Source of the DNA: Rhizobium sp. AAP43
GTDB lineage: Bacteria > Pseudomonadota > Alphaproteobacteria > Rhizobiales > Rhizobiaceae
DNA length: 64,000 nt
Direction of reading: 5' to 3'
Assembly (NCBI RefSeq): GCF_001296045.1
Contig: NZ_LJHS01000044.1
Coordinates: 62,001 to 126,000 of the forward strand
Numbering within the stretch: position 1 is the first letter of the stretch; each line of letters begins with the position of its first letter. The position numbers and the translations under genes were made by a program. The notes below the pieces were generated by a model. That model saw only the letters and a program-made list of their open reading frames with translations, did no database searches and had not been told where the DNA came from. Shown here one piece after another: positions 19,103 through 28,140 of this stretch.

Positions 19103-19131
19103 AATTTAGCGCATGGCAGCCATCCTGACAA
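19103..19131 (-). promoter_or_regulatory. candidate dnaB promoter
   Basis: On the minus strand TTGTCA (19126-19131), 17 bp, then TAAATT (19103-19108). It would leave a leader of about 165 nt before dnaB. It sits back to back with the candidate marR promoter. Confidence 0.35.
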
Positions 19132-19137
19132 AGATCA

Positions 19138-19165
19138 TTGAAATTACCGATATGAGGTATAACTA
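19138..19165 (+). promoter_or_regulatory. candidate promoter of the marR-MFS-HlyD operon
   Basis: TTGAAA (19138-19143), 16 bp, then TAACTA (19160-19165), about 40 bp before the MarR start in a noticeably A/T-rich patch. A MarR autoregulatory site is expected here, but no clean palindrome was found. Confidence 0.35.
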
Positions 19166-19207
19166 GTGTGAATACAAATAGGCTGCTAATTATGTGGAGC
19201 GCAATGA

Positions 19208-19663
19208 ATGACCAGGGCGACCGAAAACGAACAGCTGTTCGACGAGATGTCTGGATTTAACCGCAAGCTCCGGGCCTTTTTCGATGCGGTAGTGCGGGAG
19301 GAGGGGCTGACGCTGGCGCGGGCGCGGGCGCTCTTCGCGCTGTCTCGTCGCGGACCGCTCACCCAGAAGGAACTGGCGGACGAATTGGAGATCGAAACAC
19401 CGACTTTGGTGCGTGTGCTTGACGGTATGGAGCGACAGGACCTGATCCAGCGTCGTGAGGATGCTGCTGACCGCCGTGCCAAGCGGATCGACATGACGCC
19501 GGCCGGGCATGTCGCGTACCAATCCGTGCACACGCTGGCGACCGGTCTTCGAGCGCAGATCGCTGCCGACATTCCGTTAGAGGATATCCTTGTTGCCCTT
19601 TCGGTGGTTCGCCGCCTGACGGCCAATCTTCAGGGCCTCGACCTGTCGAAAGTGCGGTCATGA
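19208..19663 (+). CDS. MarR family transcriptional regulator
   Basis: 151 residues with the winged helix-turn-helix of MarR: LTLARARALFALSRRGPLTQKELADEL (about 37-63), then ETPTLVRVLDGMERQDLIQRREDAADRRAKRIDMTPAG, which includes the wing with the conserved DxRxxR-like DRRAKR. It is the first gene of an operon with a 14-span MFS pump and an HlyD adaptor, with its stop overlapping the pump start (ATGA). This strongly suggests a local, ligand-relieved repressor of the efflux genes; the ligand is unknown. Confidence 0.92.
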   Translation: MTRATENEQLFDEMSGFNRKLRAFFDAVVREEGLTLARARALFALSRRGPLTQKELADELEIETPTLVRVLDGMERQDLIQRREDAADRRAKRIDMTPAGHVAYQSVHTLATGLRAQIAADIPLEDILVALSVVRRLTANLQGLDLSKVRS

Positions 19664-21336
19664 GCCGTGACGTGTCAACGATAGCGGCAGCCGGTCAGGA
19701 TGCATCCCCAGAGCCAGCGCGGGTGATGCCACCCTCCGCAACGCCCACCCCGGCACCGGCGGCAAAGCCCTTGTGGCTCGGTGTCATCTATGTGGCAGCC
19801 GGCCTTCTGATGTTTATCACCCAGGGGCTGGGCATGAATATCGTCAATGCCAATCTCTACCAGTTGCAGGGCGAGTTCTCGGTGACGGTCGTTGAAGCCG
19901 CCTGGCTTTCGGCCGCCTACATGGCGCCCTATGCGACGCTGTCGATCGCGCTCTTCAAGATCCGCACGCAGTACGGTCTACGCCCCTTTGCCGAGTGGAG
20001 CATTCTGGCCTTCGTCGCTGCCTCGATCCTCAATCTTTTTGTCAGCGATCTGCATTCGGCGCTGGTCGTCCGCTTCATCAGCGGCTGTGCTGCCGCCCCG
20101 ATCTCCTCGCTCGGTTTCCTCTACGTGCTGGAAGCCTTCCCGCTGCACCGGAAACTCAATCAGGGTCTGAGCATGGCGCTGATGGGCACATTGCTGTCCG
20201 CCCCGCTGGCGCGCTTGATCTCGCCCACTTTGCTGCAGATCGATGGCTGGCATGCGCTCTACACGCTCGAACTTGGGCTGTCCCTGGTCGCCATGGCGAT
20301 CACCTATGCGCTGCCACTGACACCGCCGCCGCGTGCCAACGTCATCGAGAGGCTGGATATCCTGTCCTATCTCCTGATGGCGGTCGGCATCGGTTGCCTC
20401 GCGGTCTTCCTGACGCTCGGACGCTTCTACTGGTGGTTCGAAACCTGGTGGCTCGGTGTTCTGCTGGCGGGCGCGATTGTCTTCATCGTGTTGACGGCCA
20501 TGATCGAGATCCATCGGAAGAATCCCATGCTGGATTTTGCCTGGATCTTCTCGCGGGACAATCTCCATCTGGCTGCCGTCCTTCTGGTCTTCCGCGCGGT
20601 GTCGTCAGAACAGTCCTCGACCGCTGTCGGCTTCTTCCAGCAAATGGGGCTGCTCAACGATCAGCAATTCGTGCTCTGGTGGGTGGTGCTTGCAGCGTCG
20701 ATTGCCGGTGGACTGTTTTGCATGCTGCTGATGAGCTCGCGCTATCTTGAGACTGCGCATGTCATTTCGCTTCTGCTGATTGCCACGGGCGCCTATCTCG
20801 ACAGCATGGCAAGCAATCTGACACGGCCGGAGCAAATGTATCTGAGCCAGGGCATGATCGCCTTTGGCGCGGCCATGTTCCTGCCGCCCGTGATGGCAAA
20901 GGGCTTCACGGCTGCGATCCAGAAGGGGCCTCCCTACCTGGTGAACTTCATCGCGATTTTCCTGTTCACCCAGATCACCGGCTCAATGTTGATGACCGGG
21001 TTGCTCGGGAGCTTCGTTACGCTACGGGAGAAATTCCACTCGAATGCGCTCGTGCAGAACATCCTTCTGACGGATCCCGATGTCGCCCAACGCGTGAGCC
21101 AGCTTTCGGCTGCCTACCGGAAAGTCATCACCGATCCGTCCATCCTCAACGCGGAAGGTTTGGCGTTGCTGTCCCAGCAGGTCACCCGTGAAGCCTACGT
21201 ACTGGCCTACAACGACACCTTCCTCCTGATTTCCATCGTCACGACGATGGCGCTCGCCGCTCTGCTCTTCCACCTCGCGTGGCAGAGACTGCAGACCCGC
21301 CGGCCAGCCGTCGTCGAGACATCTAACCCATCTTGA
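19660..21336 (+). CDS. MFS efflux pump, DHA2/EmrB type
   Basis: 558 residues with about 14 transmembrane segments, as in EmrB/QacA drug:proton antiporters. A cytoplasmic N-terminus of about 40 residues (Pro/Ala-rich) precedes LWLGVIYVAAGLLMFITQGLGMNIVNANLYQLQGEF, and the early WLSAAYMAPYATL stretch corresponds to family motif regions. The motif-A RxxxRR is not canonical. It overlaps marR by four bases and is followed directly by an HlyD adaptor, the usual EmrAB arrangement, which reaches the outer membrane through a TolC-like channel not encoded here. Confidence 0.92.
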   Translation: MSRDVSTIAAAGQDASPEPARVMPPSATPTPAPAAKPLWLGVIYVAAGLLMFITQGLGMNIVNANLYQLQGEFSVTVVEAAWLSAAYMAPYATLSIALFKIRTQYGLRPFAEWSILAFVAASILNLFVSDLHSALVVRFISGCAAAPISSLGFLYVLEAFPLHRKLNQGLSMALMGTLLSAPLARLISPTLLQIDGWHALYTLELGLSLVAMAITYALPLTPPPRANVIERLDILSYLLMAVGIGCLAVFLTLGRFYWWFETWWLGVLLAGAIVFIVLTAMIEIHRKNPMLDFAWIFSRDNLHLAAVLLVFRAVSSEQSSTAVGFFQQMGLLNDQQFVLWWVVLAASIAGGLFCMLLMSSRYLETAHVISLLLIATGAYLDSMASNLTRPEQMYLSQGMIAFGAAMFLPPVMAKGFTAAIQKGPPYLVNFIAIFLFTQITGSMLMTGLLGSFVTLREKFHSNALVQNILLTDPDVAQRVSQLSAAYRKVITDPSILNAEGLALLSQQVTREAYVLAYNDTFLLISIVTTMALAALLFHLAWQRLQTRRPAVVETSNPS

Positions 21337-21356
21337 GCCGAACAGAGACCACCGCT

Positions 21357-22403
21357 ATGTCAAACACATCAATCAAGCCCGCCGCCATCCTGACACTACT
21401 TGCCGGCCTCGTCGGCATCTCGCTGGTCCTGTATGCCTGGCGGCTCCCGCCCTTCACCAGTTCCATCGAGACGACCGACAACGCCTATGTGCGGGGTGCG
21501 GTCACCATGATGAGCCCGCAGGTCAGTGGCTATGTCGTGGATGTCCCGGTCAAGGACTATCAGGCCGTGGAGGAAGGGCAGGTTCTCGCCCGCATCGATG
21601 ACCGCATTTTCCGCCAGAAACAGGCTCAGGCCGAGGCGGCACTGGCAACGCAAAAGGCAGCACTCGACAATTCGCGGCAACAGGAGACCGCGGCCAAGGC
21701 GCGTATTGCATCCAGCGAAGCCGCAGTCGACGCCGCCGATGCGGACCTGGAACAGGCCGTGCTCCAGTCGAGTCGCCAGGACAGCCTGATCCGCAGTGGC
21801 GTGGCGACGACCAGTGCGCAGGAACAGGCCCATGCGACCCTTGACCGGGCCCGAGCCGCCATGGCCCAGGCAAAGGCGGCCGTTGAAGTATCCCGGCAGG
21901 ATCTGCAGACCATCATTGTCAATCGCGGCTCCCTCGAAGCGGCCGTCGCCAACGCCGAAGCAGCTGTGGAACTGGCCAGGATCGACCTTGCCAACACGGA
22001 GATCCGCGCGCCGCGCAAAGGCACCCTCGGCGAGGTGGGCGTGCGCGTCGGCCAGTATGTTGCGACTGGTACCCAAATGATGGCGGTGGTGCCGCAGGAG
22101 GTCTGGATCATCGCGAATTTCAAGGAAACCCAGCTTTCCGGAATGGCCGTGGGGCAGCCGGTCGACATCGTCGTCGATGCGCTGGATCGCCGCGTCCTCA
22201 AGGGTAAGCTGGAGCGCTTCTCGCCGGCCACCGGCTCGGAGTTCGCAGTGATCAAGGCCGACAACGCCACTGGTAACTTTGTCAAGATCGCGCAACGGGT
22301 GGGCGTGCGTATTTCGGTCGACCGAAGCGACGAAGCAGCCGCCCGTCTGGCGCCCGGCATGTCGGTGGTCGTGCGGATCGACAAGGGTGCAGATCCGGCC
22401 TGA
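21357..22403 (+). CDS. HlyD/EmrA family periplasmic adaptor
   Basis: 348 residues: one N-terminal membrane anchor (AAILTLLAGLVGISLVLYAW), a lipoyl-like domain (TDNAYVRGAVTMMSPQVSGYV, the EmrA hallmark), a long coiled coil (about 80-190, rich in AEAALATQKAALDNSRQQE-type heptads), then the second half-lipoyl and beta-barrel (NTEIRAPRKGTLGEVGVRVGQYV). The start at 21357 (MSNTSIKPAA) is preferred to a TTG at 21333 that overlaps the pump stop. It links the inner-membrane pump to an outer-membrane channel. Confidence 0.92.
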   Translation: MSNTSIKPAAILTLLAGLVGISLVLYAWRLPPFTSSIETTDNAYVRGAVTMMSPQVSGYVVDVPVKDYQAVEEGQVLARIDDRIFRQKQAQAEAALATQKAALDNSRQQETAAKARIASSEAAVDAADADLEQAVLQSSRQDSLIRSGVATTSAQEQAHATLDRARAAMAQAKAAVEVSRQDLQTIIVNRGSLEAAVANAEAAVELARIDLANTEIRAPRKGTLGEVGVRVGQYVATGTQMMAVVPQEVWIIANFKETQLSGMAVGQPVDIVVDALDRRVLKGKLERFSPATGSEFAVIKADNATGNFVKIAQRVGVRISVDRSDEAAARLAPGMSVVVRIDKGADPA

Positions 22404-22416
22404 TGGTGTCAGGCTA

Positions 22417-22450
22417 AAACAAAAAAAACGCCCAGAAAATCCGGGCGTTT
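22417..22450 (-). terminator. intrinsic terminator of the rpsF-rplI operon
   Basis: Arms AAACGCCC (22426-22433) and GGGCGTTT (22443-22450). On the minus strand the stem is followed by a run of eight T residues, a textbook rho-independent terminator. On the plus strand the stem ends in TTTCGTT and can also stop the efflux operon. Confidence 0.9.
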
Positions 22451-22474
22451 CGTTGCTGCACGAAGCGGCAAATC

Positions 22475-23050
22475 TTAGTCGTCGTCGCCGTCCATGTCGG
22501 CTTCCGGATCGAAGAAGTCTTCCGGACGAAGCGCATCTTCGTCGATGCCGTAGATGGCGTCGGCGGAGGTCAGGCTTTCGCCCTTGGCCTGGCGCTCAGC
22601 TTCTTCAGCCGAACGAGCAACGTTGAGCTCAACGGTCAGCTCGACTTCTGCATGCAGGTGCAGAGTGACTTCGTGCAGGCCGATTGCCTTGATCGGGGTG
22701 TTCAGTTCGACCTGGTTGCGGCCGATGTTGAAGCCTTCGGCAGCCAGGATGTCGACGACGTCGCGAGCAGCAACCGAACCGTAGAGCTGGCCGGTTTCGC
22801 CAGCCGAACGAACGACGATGAAGCTCTTGCCGGCAAGCGCGTCAGCAACCGTCTGGGCTTCCGACTTGCGCTCGAGGTTACGGGCTTCGAGCGTTGCACG
22901 CTCAGCTTCGAAGCGCTTCTTGTTCGCTTCGTTGGCGCGCAGCGCCTTGCCGAGCGGCAGCAGGTAGTTGCGAGCGAAGCCGTCGCGAACCTTTACGGTT
23001 TCGCCCATCTGGCCGAGCTTGGCGATGCGTTCCAGGAGAATGACTTGCAT
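22475..23050 (-). CDS. rplI: 50S ribosomal protein L9
   Basis: 191 residues. The N-terminal domain is classical L9 ([39 protein letters not shown]), the long connecting helix follows, and the C-terminal rRNA-binding domain is present. The tail is extended and very acidic ([19 protein letters not shown]), a feature of rhizobial L9. The start at 23050 fits all L9 proteins; the eight-residue upstream extension is not used. It lies 20 bp after the DUF2232 gene. Confidence 0.97.
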   Translation of the reverse strand: MQVILLERIAKLGQMGETVKVRDGFARNYLLPLGKALRANEANKKRFEAERATLEARNLERKSEAQTVADALAGKSFIVVRSAGETGQLYGSVAARDVVDILAAEGFNIGRNQVELNTPIKAIGLHEVTLHLHAEVELTVELNVARSAEEAERQAKGESLTSADAIYGIDEDALRPEDFFDPEADMDGDDD

Positions 23051-23070
23051 GATTCTCTTCCTTTCGTTGT

Positions 23071-24048
23071 TCAATCAGTGTTGTCGGTATGATCGGTCTC
23101 GGCCTTGCGGGCCGGGGTCAGTGCAACGGTCCGCCGTGTGTCGGCGAGACCGATGATCAGGGGTATGACGAGCGGCAGGAGCATGATCGTCGAGAGATAG
23201 GCGAGCACCAGGGCCGGCAGGCGCCAGTCCTTGCCACGGGTGCGAAAATGCAGTGCTGCAAATCCCGAGACGAGAAAGCCAGCGCCAAAGGTTCCGCAGA
23301 CAGTTGCCCCGATCATCGCCGGGACACCGCCGATGAAGCAGGCGACGATGCCGGCCAGAAAGATGAACGGCGCGTTGCGGCTCATCCGCAGCGTCGAGGG
23401 GAAATCGTCACGCGGACGACGGCCGCGCGCTGACGCTGTCACGACGCGCATGGCGATGTAGAACATGGCCAGAAGCAGCATGACCCAGGTTCCGCCCTGG
23501 ATGATCGGCAGGAGCAGAACCATGGTCCGCTTCAACTGCTCAAGGGCGGTTGCCTCAGGCACCATCGTCGGGTCCTGATTGACCATCGCCTGCATCATGG
23601 CGTCGATCAGCTGGTTGGTGAATTCGGGGCCGAAGCCGATGATCCAGCCGAGCAGGATAACAGCTGCGCTAACGAAAATGCAGAGCTGCAGCAGGATGTC
23701 GGACAGGGGGTACCAGGCGATCAGATTGTCCGGACCGCCGATTTCGGAGGCCGGGCGGGCAAGGCTTGCAAGATGCGCGATCCAGCCAGCCGGTGCCAGC
23801 GTGAAGAGGGCCATCCCGAAGGCGAACATCGGCGAGACACCAATGGTGCCGAGCAGGGCGGCCGTGGCAATCGCGGTGACCGAGGCGGTGTTGCCCCAGC
23901 CGAGGCCGACGATCAGAATGGGAAGGGCGGAAGCCGCATAGAGAATGGAGGCGAGCGTTGGCTGCGCCGCAGCGCCCAGCACGAGCAGGGCGGCGGTAAT
24001 ACCGGCCAGAAAGCCGGTCGTCAGCAATTTCACATCCAGTTTCTGCAA
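23071..24048 (-). CDS. DUF2232 membrane protein
   Basis: 325 residues with eight or so hydrophobic segments, for example [25 protein letters not shown] and [20 protein letters not shown]. It belongs to the DUF2232 family (YybS-like), found between rpsR and rplI across Rhizobiaceae. No catalytic motif is visible and the function is unknown. The conserved placement within a ribosomal operon hints at a role tied to growth or envelope, but that is only context. A strong hairpin precedes it, which may lower its expression relative to rpsR. Confidence 0.9.
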   Translation of the reverse strand: MQKLDVKLLTTGFLAGITAALLVLGAAAQPTLASILYAASALPILIVGLGWGNTASVTAIATAALLGTIGVSPMFAFGMALFTLAPAGWIAHLASLARPASEIGGPDNLIAWYPLSDILLQLCIFVSAAVILLGWIIGFGPEFTNQLIDAMMQAMVNQDPTMVPEATALEQLKRTMVLLLPIIQGGTWVMLLLAMFYIAMRVVTASARGRRPRDDFPSTLRMSRNAPFIFLAGIVACFIGGVPAMIGATVCGTFGAGFLVSGFAALHFRTRGKDWRLPALVLAYLSTIMLLPLVIPLIIGLADTRRTVALTPARKAETDHTDNTD

Positions 24049-24190
24049 CGTCGCTGTCCTGCTGGTTCTAGCAGTTAGGGGAGGGGCTCAAGCGATCTCG
24101 CATCAGCATCCCCAACATGGGATTTCGCCGGACGTCGCGTTGAGCGCCATCTGGCAGTCGGTTCCGATCCGCGCCCAACGCGGAAGGGAT

Positions 24191-24219
24191 GAAGCCCGCC
24201 GACGATGTCGGCAGGCTTC
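24191..24219 (-). terminator. long hairpin between rpsR and the DUF2232 gene
   Basis: The 13-bp stem GAAGCCTGCCGAC / GTCGGCGGGCTTC, including one G-U pair, closes a 3-nt loop on the minus strand nine bases after the rpsR stop. There is no U-tract, so attenuation or 3'-end protection of rpsF-rpsR mRNA is more likely than full termination. Confidence 0.6.
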
Positions 24220-24227
24220 GGATCAGT

Positions 24228-24476
24228 TTACGCTACGACGTAAGGCAGCAGGCCGAGGAAGCGGGCGCGCTTGATGGCCTGGGCCAGTTCGCGCTGCTTC
24301 TTCTGGGAAACTGCGGTGATACGCGAAGGAACGATCTTGCCGCGCTCGGAAATGTAGCGCTGCAGGAGGCGTACGTCCTTGTAGTCGATCTTCGGTGCAT
24401 TCGCGCCCGAGAAGGGGCAGGTCTTGCGACGACGATGGAAGGGACGACGTGCCTGAGAAGAGGATGCATCAGCCAT
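24228..24476 (-). CDS. rpsR: 30S ribosomal protein S18
   Basis: 82 residues. It shows the S18 core [42 protein letters not shown] followed by [22 protein letters not shown]. Cys20 in KTCPF is the usual cysteine of C-plus S18. It is 23 bp downstream of rpsF, whose product dimerises with S18 on the ribosome platform. Confidence 0.97.
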   Translation of the reverse strand: MADASSSQARRPFHRRRKTCPFSGANAPKIDYKDVRLLQRYISERGKIVPSRITAVSQKKQRELAQAIKRARFLGLLPYVVA

Positions 24477-24499
24477 TGTAATTTCTCCTGTTCTACAGA

Positions 24500-24955
24500 T
24501 TACGCGCGGTCTTCGCGGGGACGGCGCTCGAAGCCGCCTTCACGCGGGCCACGGTCCGGACGCGGACCACGGTCGCCGAAATCTCGGCGCGGGCCACGGT
24601 CGTCGCCGTCACGACGCGGACGGTCGTCACGGTCGCGCTTCTGCATCATCGCAGACGGGCCTTCTTCGTGGGCTTCAACAGCGATGGTCATGTAACGAAG
24701 AATGTCTTCGTTGATGCGCATCTGGCGCTCCATTTCATGGACGGCGGCTGCCGGAGCATCGATGTCCATGAGGGCGTAGTGAGCCTTGCGGTTCTTCTTG
24801 ATGCGGTAGGTCAGGGACTTGAGGCCCCAGTTTTCTACGCGCCCGACCTTGCCGCCGTTAGCTTCGAGGACACCCTTGTACTGTTCGACGAGGGCATCAA
24901 CCTGCTGAGCGGACATATCCTGCCGGGCAAGGAATACGTGTTCGTAAAGAGCCAT
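24500..24955 (-). CDS. rpsF: 30S ribosomal protein S6
   Basis: 151 residues. Residues 1-100 are canonical S6 ([62 protein letters not shown]). The remaining 50 form a highly charged, repetitive tail built on RGPR and DRGP units ([20 protein letters not shown]), expected to be disordered; such tails are known in rhizobial S6. ATG 24955 is chosen; an upstream ATG at 24988 lacks homology. It is the first gene of the operon and has a leader of about 220 nt. Confidence 0.96.
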   Translation of the reverse strand: MALYEHVFLARQDMSAQQVDALVEQYKGVLEANGGKVGRVENWGLKSLTYRIKKNRKAHYALMDIDAPAAAVHEMERQMRINEDILRYMTIAVEAHEEGPSAMMQKRDRDDRPRRDGDDRGPRRDFGDRGPRPDRGPREGGFERRPREDRA

Positions 24956-25181
24956 GTAAGCTTTGCCTTTTCTTGCGGTTGTCGTCACCCGGAACCGGCG
25001 CTAAGCCTCACAGACTGCTCCTGTGCGGCAAAGCCGCGGCAAGAAAAGTTTTGTGTTCGAGACGGTCGAGAGCGGAGACACGGGAGGCCGGAAACCCTTA
25101 ATAGTTCCTGCTGCAAGCCAAGCGACCTGCCAGCCCTCCGTTCAGCCACCAGCCGGAAGACCGGGTGTTGTGAACGGCGCG
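24956..25181 (-). other. long 5' leader of rpsF operon, possible autoregulatory RNA
   Basis: About 220 nt separate the predicted promoter from rpsF, with no gene in between. On the minus strand the last 120 nt contain GCGGCTTTGCCGC and CACAG-N7-CTGTG hairpins, then GCGCCGGTTCCGGG about 40 nt before the start. In several bacteria an S6:S18 complex binds a CCG-containing leader hairpin to repress this operon; whether this leader holds that motif is inference. Confidence 0.4.
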
Positions 25182-25209
25182 CTTATACGCGGATTCCCAG
25201 ATTAAGCAA
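25182..25209 (-). promoter_or_regulatory. candidate promoter of the rpsF-rpsR-rplI operon
   Basis: On the minus strand TTGCTT (25204-25209), a 16-bp spacer and TATAAG (25182-25187), a good sigma-70 match preceded by C, like the CTTG start favoured in Alphaproteobacteria. Confidence 0.5.
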
Positions 25210-25239
25210 GGGCCGCAAGGATTATTCTCCCCGCGGCCC
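25210..25239 (-). terminator. possible terminator of the aldo/keto reductase gene
   Basis: Arms GGGCCGC (25210-25216) and GCGGCCC (25233-25239) with a 16-nt loop, followed on the minus strand by TTGCTTAAT. The weak T-run overlaps the -35 box of the rpsF promoter. Confidence 0.4.
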
Positions 25240-25272
25240 CGCTATGATTTTGAAATCGGTGACGCTGCTGGT

Positions 25273-26316
25273 TCAGATCGGCATCGGATAGTCGCGGTGA
25301 ATGCGCGCAATCTCCTTGAGGATCTCGTCCGACAGGACGATGTTGGCAGCGCCGATGTTGACCTTCAGCTGCTCCATTGTCGTGGCGCCGATGATGGCGG
25401 CTGCCATGAACGGCCGGGTCAGACAAAATGCGATGGCGAGCGCGGAAGGATCGATGCCGTGAGCATGGGCAAGATCGACATAGGCCTGGGTCGGCGCCTG
25501 CTGCTGTGGCGCAAGCCGTCCTCCGATATCGCCATTGATGCTGCCGCGCGAGCCGGCAGGCTTCAGGCCGTCGAGATATTTACCTGACAGGATGCCGCCG
25601 GCGAGTGGTGAATAGGCGAGGAGGCCGACATCTTCGTGATATGAAAGTTCTGCCATGTCGAGGTCGTGCGTGCGGTAAAGCAGATTGTATTCGTTCTGGA
25701 CGGTGGCAACACGCGGCAATCCGCGCTCCTCCGCGAGGGAGAGGAACTTCTGGGTGCCCCAGGTCGTCTCGTTCGACAGGCCGATGGCGCGGATCTTGCC
25801 GGCCTTCACGCATTCGCCCAGTGCTTCGAGCTTTTCCGCCATGTCGCTGACGGCTGTGCTGCGATCCTGCCTGGATGGGTCGTAATTCCAGGCCTGGCGG
25901 AAGTGATAGTGTCCCCGGTTAGGCCAGTGGATCTGGAAGAGGTCGATGTAATCGGTCTTCAGTCGGGCAAGGCTCGCGTCAACGGCCTGATGAACGGCCT
26001 TGGCCGTAATTGGCTGCCCCTCGCGGATATAGGGGCGCCCGGAACCGGCGATCTTGGTGGCAAGCACAATCTTGTCACGCTTGCCGCTTTTCGCGATCCA
26101 GTTGCCAATAATGGATTCCGTCAGGGTGTAGGTTTCGGCCGAAAGCGGGGTGGTGGGGTAAAGCTCGGCCGTGTCGAAGAAGTTCACGCCATGGTCCAGC
26201 GCATAGTCCATCTGCGCGAAGGCTTCGTCCTGCGTGTTCTGCGAGCCCCATGTCATGGTGCCGAGGCAGATCTGCGACACGGCAATATCCGTGCGCCCGA
26301 GTTTCGTGTGTCTCAT
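25273..26316 (-). CDS. aldo/keto reductase (Tas-like)
   Basis: 347 residues of the AKR fold, NADP-dependent. The catalytic set is visible: Asp and Tyr in FFDTAELYP, Lys in LATKIAG, His in FQIHWPN. Length and the loop GRPYIREGQPITAKAVHQAVDASL match the Tas/YghZ-like group, whose physiological substrates are unclear. It is a single gene, divergent from the DUF3592 gene at 26529. The gap 26317-26528 holds one inverted repeat (CCGTCAC, 5 nt, GTGACGG at 26426-26444) of unknown meaning. Confidence 0.93.
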   Translation of the reverse strand: MRHTKLGRTDIAVSQICLGTMTWGSQNTQDEAFAQMDYALDHGVNFFDTAELYPTTPLSAETYTLTESIIGNWIAKSGKRDKIVLATKIAGSGRPYIREGQPITAKAVHQAVDASLARLKTDYIDLFQIHWPNRGHYHFRQAWNYDPSRQDRSTAVSDMAEKLEALGECVKAGKIRAIGLSNETTWGTQKFLSLAEERGLPRVATVQNEYNLLYRTHDLDMAELSYHEDVGLLAYSPLAGGILSGKYLDGLKPAGSRGSINGDIGGRLAPQQQAPTQAYVDLAHAHGIDPSALAIAFCLTRPFMAAAIIGATTMEQLKVNIGAANIVLSDEILKEIARIHRDYPMPI

Positions 26317-26528
26317 GAAAATGTCCTTGGTGGGGGAGGCGATGGAAACTTAGGCAAGTCTCGGTGAGGCGCAAGTCGCGAAGAAGACATTTTTGGCGAT
26401 GCCCGCCCCGAAGGCGACGGTGGAGCCGTCACCGACTGTGACGGATGTCCTTTAATTGCCAAGCCGATGGACTAAAGCGCCTCCGTGATGCTGTGGGCAA
26501 ATCCGCTTGCCGAAGGAGTAAGGACCTC

Positions 26529-27041
26529 ATGAAGACGTCAACCATGTTAAAGCTTGGCATTTCTGCCGTCGCGGCGCTGGCAGGGGCCGCGTTCATGTGT
26601 CAAGGCGAACTCAAGACCGCAGGGCATGCGCGAAAGCTCGTTGCCGAAGGGGTGACTGTGACTGCGGAAGTGACGGGGGCAACCACCGAGTCGCGGAAGA
26701 AATATGGGTTCACCACATCTAAGTCGGCCGAAGTCGACTACAGCTTCGAAACGGCTGATGGCCAGATCCAGAATGGTCACGACTCGATCGAGGTCGCAGC
26801 GCTTGAGGCAATGACGGACCCTCAGGATAGCTCCCTGCTGCTCGACGATGCGGCGGTCGAGATCCTCTATATGCCGAGCGATCCTAGCGACAACGGAGTA
26901 AAGTCGGCACTGGTCTCGCATCAGGCGCCGGACCTTCTGATGGTCGCGCTGATCGCGGTCTTTGGCGGTGCGATTGCTTACGGCATACTTGCACGCCTCA
27001 GTGGTTTCCTGGCCGTTGCTCGTTCCCGTTTGGCGGCCTGA
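26529..27041 (+). CDS. DUF3592-like membrane protein
   Basis: 170 residues. A hydrophobic N-terminal segment (LKLGISAVAALAGAAFMC) and a C-terminal one (LLMVALIAVFGGAIAYGIL) flank an extracytoplasmic domain with the pattern VTAEVTGATTESRKKYG, AEVDYSFETADGQ, VEILYMPSDPSDN that fits DUF3592. ATG 26529 has AAGGAG about 12 bases upstream and a second AAGGA nearer; the frame extending to 26445 adds no homology. Function unknown. It may precede fabD, but 123 bp separate them and a TTGACT box lies in the gap. Confidence 0.75.
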   Translation: MKTSTMLKLGISAVAALAGAAFMCQGELKTAGHARKLVAEGVTVTAEVTGATTESRKKYGFTTSKSAEVDYSFETADGQIQNGHDSIEVAALEAMTDPQDSSLLLDDAAVEILYMPSDPSDNGVKSALVSHQAPDLLMVALIAVFGGAIAYGILARLSGFLAVARSRLAA

Positions 27042-27164
27042 TCCGCGACAGGGCCCGGCTCATTTTGGTGTTGAAAGGGGTGGCGCTTCATCGCTCGCAA
27101 CCCTTGACTCCCGCGGCAGATCGTGAACTTGAAGACGAAAAAGCTAGGGAAGGACGATGATCCC

Positions 27165-28109
27165 ATGACAGTTGCATTCACTTTTCCCGGCCAGGGCAGT
27201 CAGGCCGTCGGCATGGGCAAGGATCTTGCCGACAGTTTCGCTGAGGCCCGCGCCGTGTTCGAAGAGGTCGACGCAGCCCTCGGCCAGAAGCTTTCCGACA
27301 TCATGTGGAATGGCCCCGAGGAAACGCTGACACTGACCGCGAACGCCCAGCCGGCCTTGATGGCTGTCTCGATGGCCGTGATCCGCGTTCTCGAATCCAA
27401 GGGCCTCGACCTCAAATCGAAGGTTTCCTTCGTTGCGGGACATTCGCTCGGCGAATACTCGGCACTCTGCGCCGCCGGCACTTTCTCGATTGCTGACACC
27501 GCACGTCTCCTGCGCATCCGTGGCAATGCCATGCAGGCGGCCGTTCCGGTCGGTGAAGGCGCGATGGCGGCGATCATCGGTCTGGAGCACGGCGACGTCC
27601 AGGCAATCTGCCTTAAAGCATCCGCCGTCGGTCCCTGCCAGATCGCCAACGACAATGGCGGTGGCCAGCTGGTGATTTCGGGCGGCAAGGCAGCCGTCGA
27701 AAAGGCAGCGGCACTCGCCACCGAAAAGGGCGCCAAGCGCGCCATCATGCTGCCAGTCTCTGCGCCGTTCCATTCGGCGCTGATGGGCCCTGCCGCTGAC
27801 GCGATGCGCGAGGCTCTCTCCACGGTCGAGAAGCGCGATCCGACCGTGCCGTTGATCGCCAATGTGCGGGCCGAGCCCGTAACCTCCGCCAGCGAAATCG
27901 CCGATCTGCTCGTCGAGCAGGTGACCGGCCAGGTGCGCTGGCGCGAAACGGTCGAGTGGTTCGGTGCCAATGGTGTCACGACCCTCTACGAGATCGGCGC
28001 CGGCAAGGTGCTGACGGGGCTTGCCCGCCGCATCGACAAGAACATCTCCGGCATTGCCGTCAACGGCCCTGCCGATATCGACGCGGCAATTGCCGCTCTG
28101 AACGGCTGA
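27165..28109 (+). CDS. fabD: malonyl-CoA:ACP transacylase
   Basis: 314 residues; loads malonyl groups on acyl carrier protein. TFPGQGSQ (6-13), the GHSLGEYSA nucleophile elbow (His93, Ser94), the arginine region further on and the catalytic His in PVSAPFHSALM are all present. ATG 27165 is preceded by GGGAAGGA; the 14-residue upstream extension is not conserved. A TTGACT at 27104-27109 could be a -35 box, but no good -10 follows. It is the first gene of the fab cluster, 31 bp before fabG. Confidence 0.96.
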   Translation: MTVAFTFPGQGSQAVGMGKDLADSFAEARAVFEEVDAALGQKLSDIMWNGPEETLTLTANAQPALMAVSMAVIRVLESKGLDLKSKVSFVAGHSLGEYSALCAAGTFSIADTARLLRIRGNAMQAAVPVGEGAMAAIIGLEHGDVQAICLKASAVGPCQIANDNGGGQLVISGGKAAVEKAAALATEKGAKRAIMLPVSAPFHSALMGPAADAMREALSTVEKRDPTVPLIANVRAEPVTSASEIADLLVEQVTGQVRWRETVEWFGANGVTTLYEIGAGKVLTGLARRIDKNISGIAVNGPADIDAAIAALNG

Positions 28110-28140
28110 ACGCCGCCAACGTTGAACAAGGAAAACCATC

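Noticed and set aside
26426..26444. Inverted repeat CCGTCAC/GTGACGG between the aldo/keto reductase and DUF3592 genes
   Set aside because: A 7-bp GC-rich stem in 60% GC DNA is expected by chance and has no U-tract, so no function is claimed.
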